DNA of 26,051 nt from Clostridia bacterium (GTDB lineage Bacteria; Bacillota_A; Clostridia; Oscillospirales; Acutalibacteraceae), in assembly GCA_017547865.1 (NCBI GenBank), contig JAFYOA010000011.1:1-26051 (forward strand). Direction: 5' to 3'. The translations under genes and the position numbers were made by a program. The notes under the pieces were generated by a model. The model was not told where the DNA came from, searched no databases, and was given only the letters and a program-made list of their open reading frames with translations. Positions within the stretch are counted from its first letter, which is position 1; the number at the start of each line of letters is the position of its first letter. Positions 24,458 through 26,051 of this stretch are shown piece after piece.

Positions 24458-25036
24458 ATGTATAAACTCTGCAAAACCGAACGCTCTGCCAACCGCCAGC
24501 GCGAACTGGAAGAAGGACTGCTGACCGCCATGGAAACCACCCGCTACGATGATATTTCCGTCAGCGATCTTTGCGAACAAATGAATATTCCCCGCAAGTC
24601 CTTTTACCGGTATTTCGACAGCAAAGATGGGGCCCTGCAGGCTTTGGTTGACCACACACTGATGGAATTCGAAGTTTTTGATCAGGTGGATAAAAACGAG
24701 GCCCGCACCGCATCCAACGCGCTGGAGCGTTTCTTTGTTTTTTGGACACAGCACCACCAGCTGCTGAGCGCCCTGGAGCGCAGCGGCCTGAGCGGCCTGC
24801 TGATTCAGCGGGGCATTGCCCAGGCCCTGCAGGAAGGCACGGCGTTTCAGCGCCTGAGCCCGATGGAAACCGACTATATGAAAGAGCAGGCCACCACGTT
24901 TGCCGTGTGCGGGCTTATGTCTCTTATGGTGCGCTGGCACAGCGAAGGCTGCCGGCATTCCCCGCGGGAGATGGCAAAAATCACCGCCCGCCTCATCACC
25001 CAGCCCCTGTTTTCTTCCTCCGATACCATTCTTTAA
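24458..25036 (+). CDS. TetR/AcrR-family transcriptional regulator
   Basis: A 192-residue regulator. The N-terminal DNA-binding domain has helix-turn-helix DDISVSDLCEQMNIPRKSFY followed by RYFDSKDGALQALVDHTL, the standard TetR pattern. The helical ligand-binding C-terminal domain (about 70-192) is typical in length but not specific. GAGGT at 24446-24450 precedes the ATG at 24458. The gene lies between the divergent symporter and the GH79-like gene, whose promoters share an element, so it is the obvious candidate regulator of the saccharide locus. TetR proteins are usually repressors, while the position of the shared element looks more like an activator site. The ligand is unknown. Confidence 0.9.
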   Translation: MYKLCKTERSANRQRELEEGLLTAMETTRYDDISVSDLCEQMNIPRKSFYRYFDSKDGALQALVDHTLMEFEVFDQVDKNEARTASNALERFFVFWTQHHQLLSALERSGLSGLLIQRGIAQALQEGTAFQRLSPMETDYMKEQATTFAVCGLMSLMVRWHSEGCRHSPREMAKITARLITQPLFSSSDTIL

Positions 25037-25078
25037 TCCGGCGCTATGGGTTCTGCCCAATCGCACCGGATTCTTTTT
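25035..25078 (+). terminator. Terminator of the TetR gene
   Basis: AATCCGG (25035-25041) pairs with CCGGATT (25066-25072) around a second inner GGG/CCC stem, followed by five Ts. The stem starts within the stop codon. Confidence 0.65.
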
Positions 25079-25085
25079 GTTGTGC

Positions 25086-25114
25086 AGTGTCACACTTGTG
25101 CCATTTTGCCGCTG
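25086..25114 (+). promoter_or_regulatory. Shared 29-bp upstream element, glycosidase copy
   Basis: AGTGTCACAC, six bases, CATTTTG, one base, CGCTG, ending exactly 21 bases before TATAAT. It is the direct counterpart of the symporter element at 24310-24338. GTGT-C-ACAC within it is an inverted repeat. Confidence 0.7.
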
Positions 25115-25141
25115 TTTTTTTCATTTGCAGTACTGTATAAT
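25113..25141 (+). promoter_or_regulatory. Promoter of the GH79-like gene
   Basis: TATAAT at 25136-25141 with a weak -35 TGTTTT (25113-25118) at 17 bases, overlapping the shared element by two bases as in the symporter promoter. Confidence 0.65.
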
Positions 25142-25200
25142 GTAAGTGTATAAAGTTGTCCGTTTTTCCCTTATTCCAATATAAAAAGGAGTACGATCGT

Positions 25201-26051
25201 ATGGCACAGTTTGTTAAATTGAACCCCACCGCGCTGAAAGAACTGCGCAGTGTAGATCCCTGTCTCGTCTCTTACAACGTTGAAATGACCGAAGTCACCG
25301 GCGGCACCTTCTGGAAGGCCTACACCCCGGGCCAGATCGCCGGCACTGAGAAATTCCCGCCTGTAAGCAGCTTTGCTGAAATCGCCGGTCTTGTGCAGTG
25401 GTACAATCCCATCGACACCACCAACCCCCGTCTGATCAAACTGGCCAAAGAGCTGGGCACCGCCTGGGTGCGTGTTTCCGGCACATGGGCTACCAAAACC
25501 TATTATGACTTTGATAACACCGGCGTGGTACCGGAAGGCTACCAGAGCCGCCTGACCAAAGAACAGTGGCTGAATCTGCTGGACTTTGTGGATGCCGTGG
25601 GCGGCAAGCTGCTCATTTCCGTGGCCAACTGCCAGGGTCTGCACAGCACCGAAGAGCCCTGGAACCCCAGCCAGGCCGAACAGATCTTTGCCCTTTCCAA
25701 GGCGCATGGCCATCCCATCGATGCGGTGGAGTTCACCAACGAGCCCAATATTATGGATACGACCGGTTTCCCCAAGGGATACCGCGCCCAGCATTTCCGC
25801 CGCGACCAGGATATCTTCCACAAGTGGGTGCGCGAAAACTACCCCGAGACCCTGATCGTTGGCCCCTGCACCACCGACAGCAACGCCATTAAGCTTGGCC
25901 CCAACGACACCAAGGGCGGCGCCGGTGTGGCCGATGTGATGTACTGCTGCAGCACCGACGAACTGATGGACGGCTGCACCGAAAAGCTGGATGTGTTCAG
26001 CTACCATTATTACAACGGCGTTTCTGAGCGCGGCGCTGCCATGGGTGGCCA
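25201..26051 (+). CDS. GH79/heparanase-like glycoside hydrolase, N-terminal part (runs off the window)
   Basis: A clan GH-A type barrel enzyme; 283 codons are seen and the gene continues past the window. Matching heparanase/beta-glucuronidase patterns are LGTAWVRVSGTWATKTYYDF (85-104), LLISVANCQGLHSTEEPWNP (137-156) and AVEFTNEPNIM (175-185), in which E181 of the N-E-P is the expected acid/base. The nucleophile Glu is not yet reached; FSYHYYNG near the end resembles the strand before it. There is no signal peptide (MAQFVKLNPTALKEL), so the enzyme is probably cytoplasmic. AAAGGAG at 25185-25191 precedes the ATG by 9 bases. The promoter carries the same element as the symporter gene, linking uptake with cleavage. 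Exact specificity (beta-glucuronide, heparan-like or other) is uncertain. Confidence 0.85.
   Translation, partial: MAQFVKLNPTALKELRSVDPCLVSYNVEMTEVTGGTFWKAYTPGQIAGTEKFPPVSSFAEIAGLVQWYNPIDTTNPRLIKLAKELGTAWVRVSGTWATKTYYDFDNTGVVPEGYQSRLTKEQWLNLLDFVDAVGGKLLISVANCQGLHSTEEPWNPSQAEQIFALSKAHGHPIDAVEFTNEPNIMDTTGFPKGYRAQHFRRDQDIFHKWVRENYPETLIVGPCTTDSNAIKLGPNDTKGGAGVADVMYCCSTDELMDGCTEKLDVFSYHYYNGVSERGAAMGG

Overview
The window reads as a chromosome segment of a moderately GC-rich, low-G+C-phylum gut bacterium, most likely a Clostridia member of the Oscillospirales/Ruminococcaceae type. Pointers are strong AGGAGG-type ribosome binding sites, TTGACA/TATAAT promoters with 17-bp spacers, a T-box leader in front of alaS, a transketolase split into two subunits, a DUF3892 protein, and GNAT, MATE and heparinase II/III families common in that group. 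The genus is inference only.

Layout. 1-990: the 5' part of alaS (minus) with its T-box leader and a near-perfect promoter. 991-2960: a small FMN-binding oxidase-like protein and a MATE efflux pump (minus). 3032-3721: a small membrane-anchored protein of unknown function. 3722-3996: a dispersed structured repeat (copy A). 3997-5942: split transketolase (minus). 6022-6637: a DUF3892 protein whose end runs into a second copy of the structured repeat (copy B, opposite orientation). 6638-9720: an MFS transporter and a PrsA-like parvulin foldase. 9760-12269: a TIM-barrel glycosidase-like protein and a convergent uroporphyrinogen-decarboxylase-fold protein. 12275-15473: a secreted lipoprotein, a membrane-bound XRE regulator and an AT-rich GNAT acetyltransferase. 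15481-15634: a degenerate tRNA T-arm and tRNA-Arg(CCG).

15748-26051 is the most coherent block, a uronide or glycosaminoglycan-type catabolic locus. It has two heparinase II/III-family proteins without signal peptides, an SGNH esterase, a sialidase/BNR-like protein, an MBL-fold hydrolase interrupted by an in-frame TGA, a GPH-family sugar:cation symporter, a TetR regulator, and the start of a GH79/heparanase-like glycosidase. The lack of visible export signals suggests that the symporter imports short acidic saccharides which are deacylated and cut in the cytoplasm.

The best regulatory signal is a 29-bp element shared by the promoters of the symporter and the glycosidase, on opposite sides of the TetR gene. 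In both it sits exactly 21 bp upstream of TATAAT. The other noteworthy signals are the nonsense codon in the MBL gene, the paired structured repeats A and B, and a tRNA fragment abutting the AT-rich GNAT gene.
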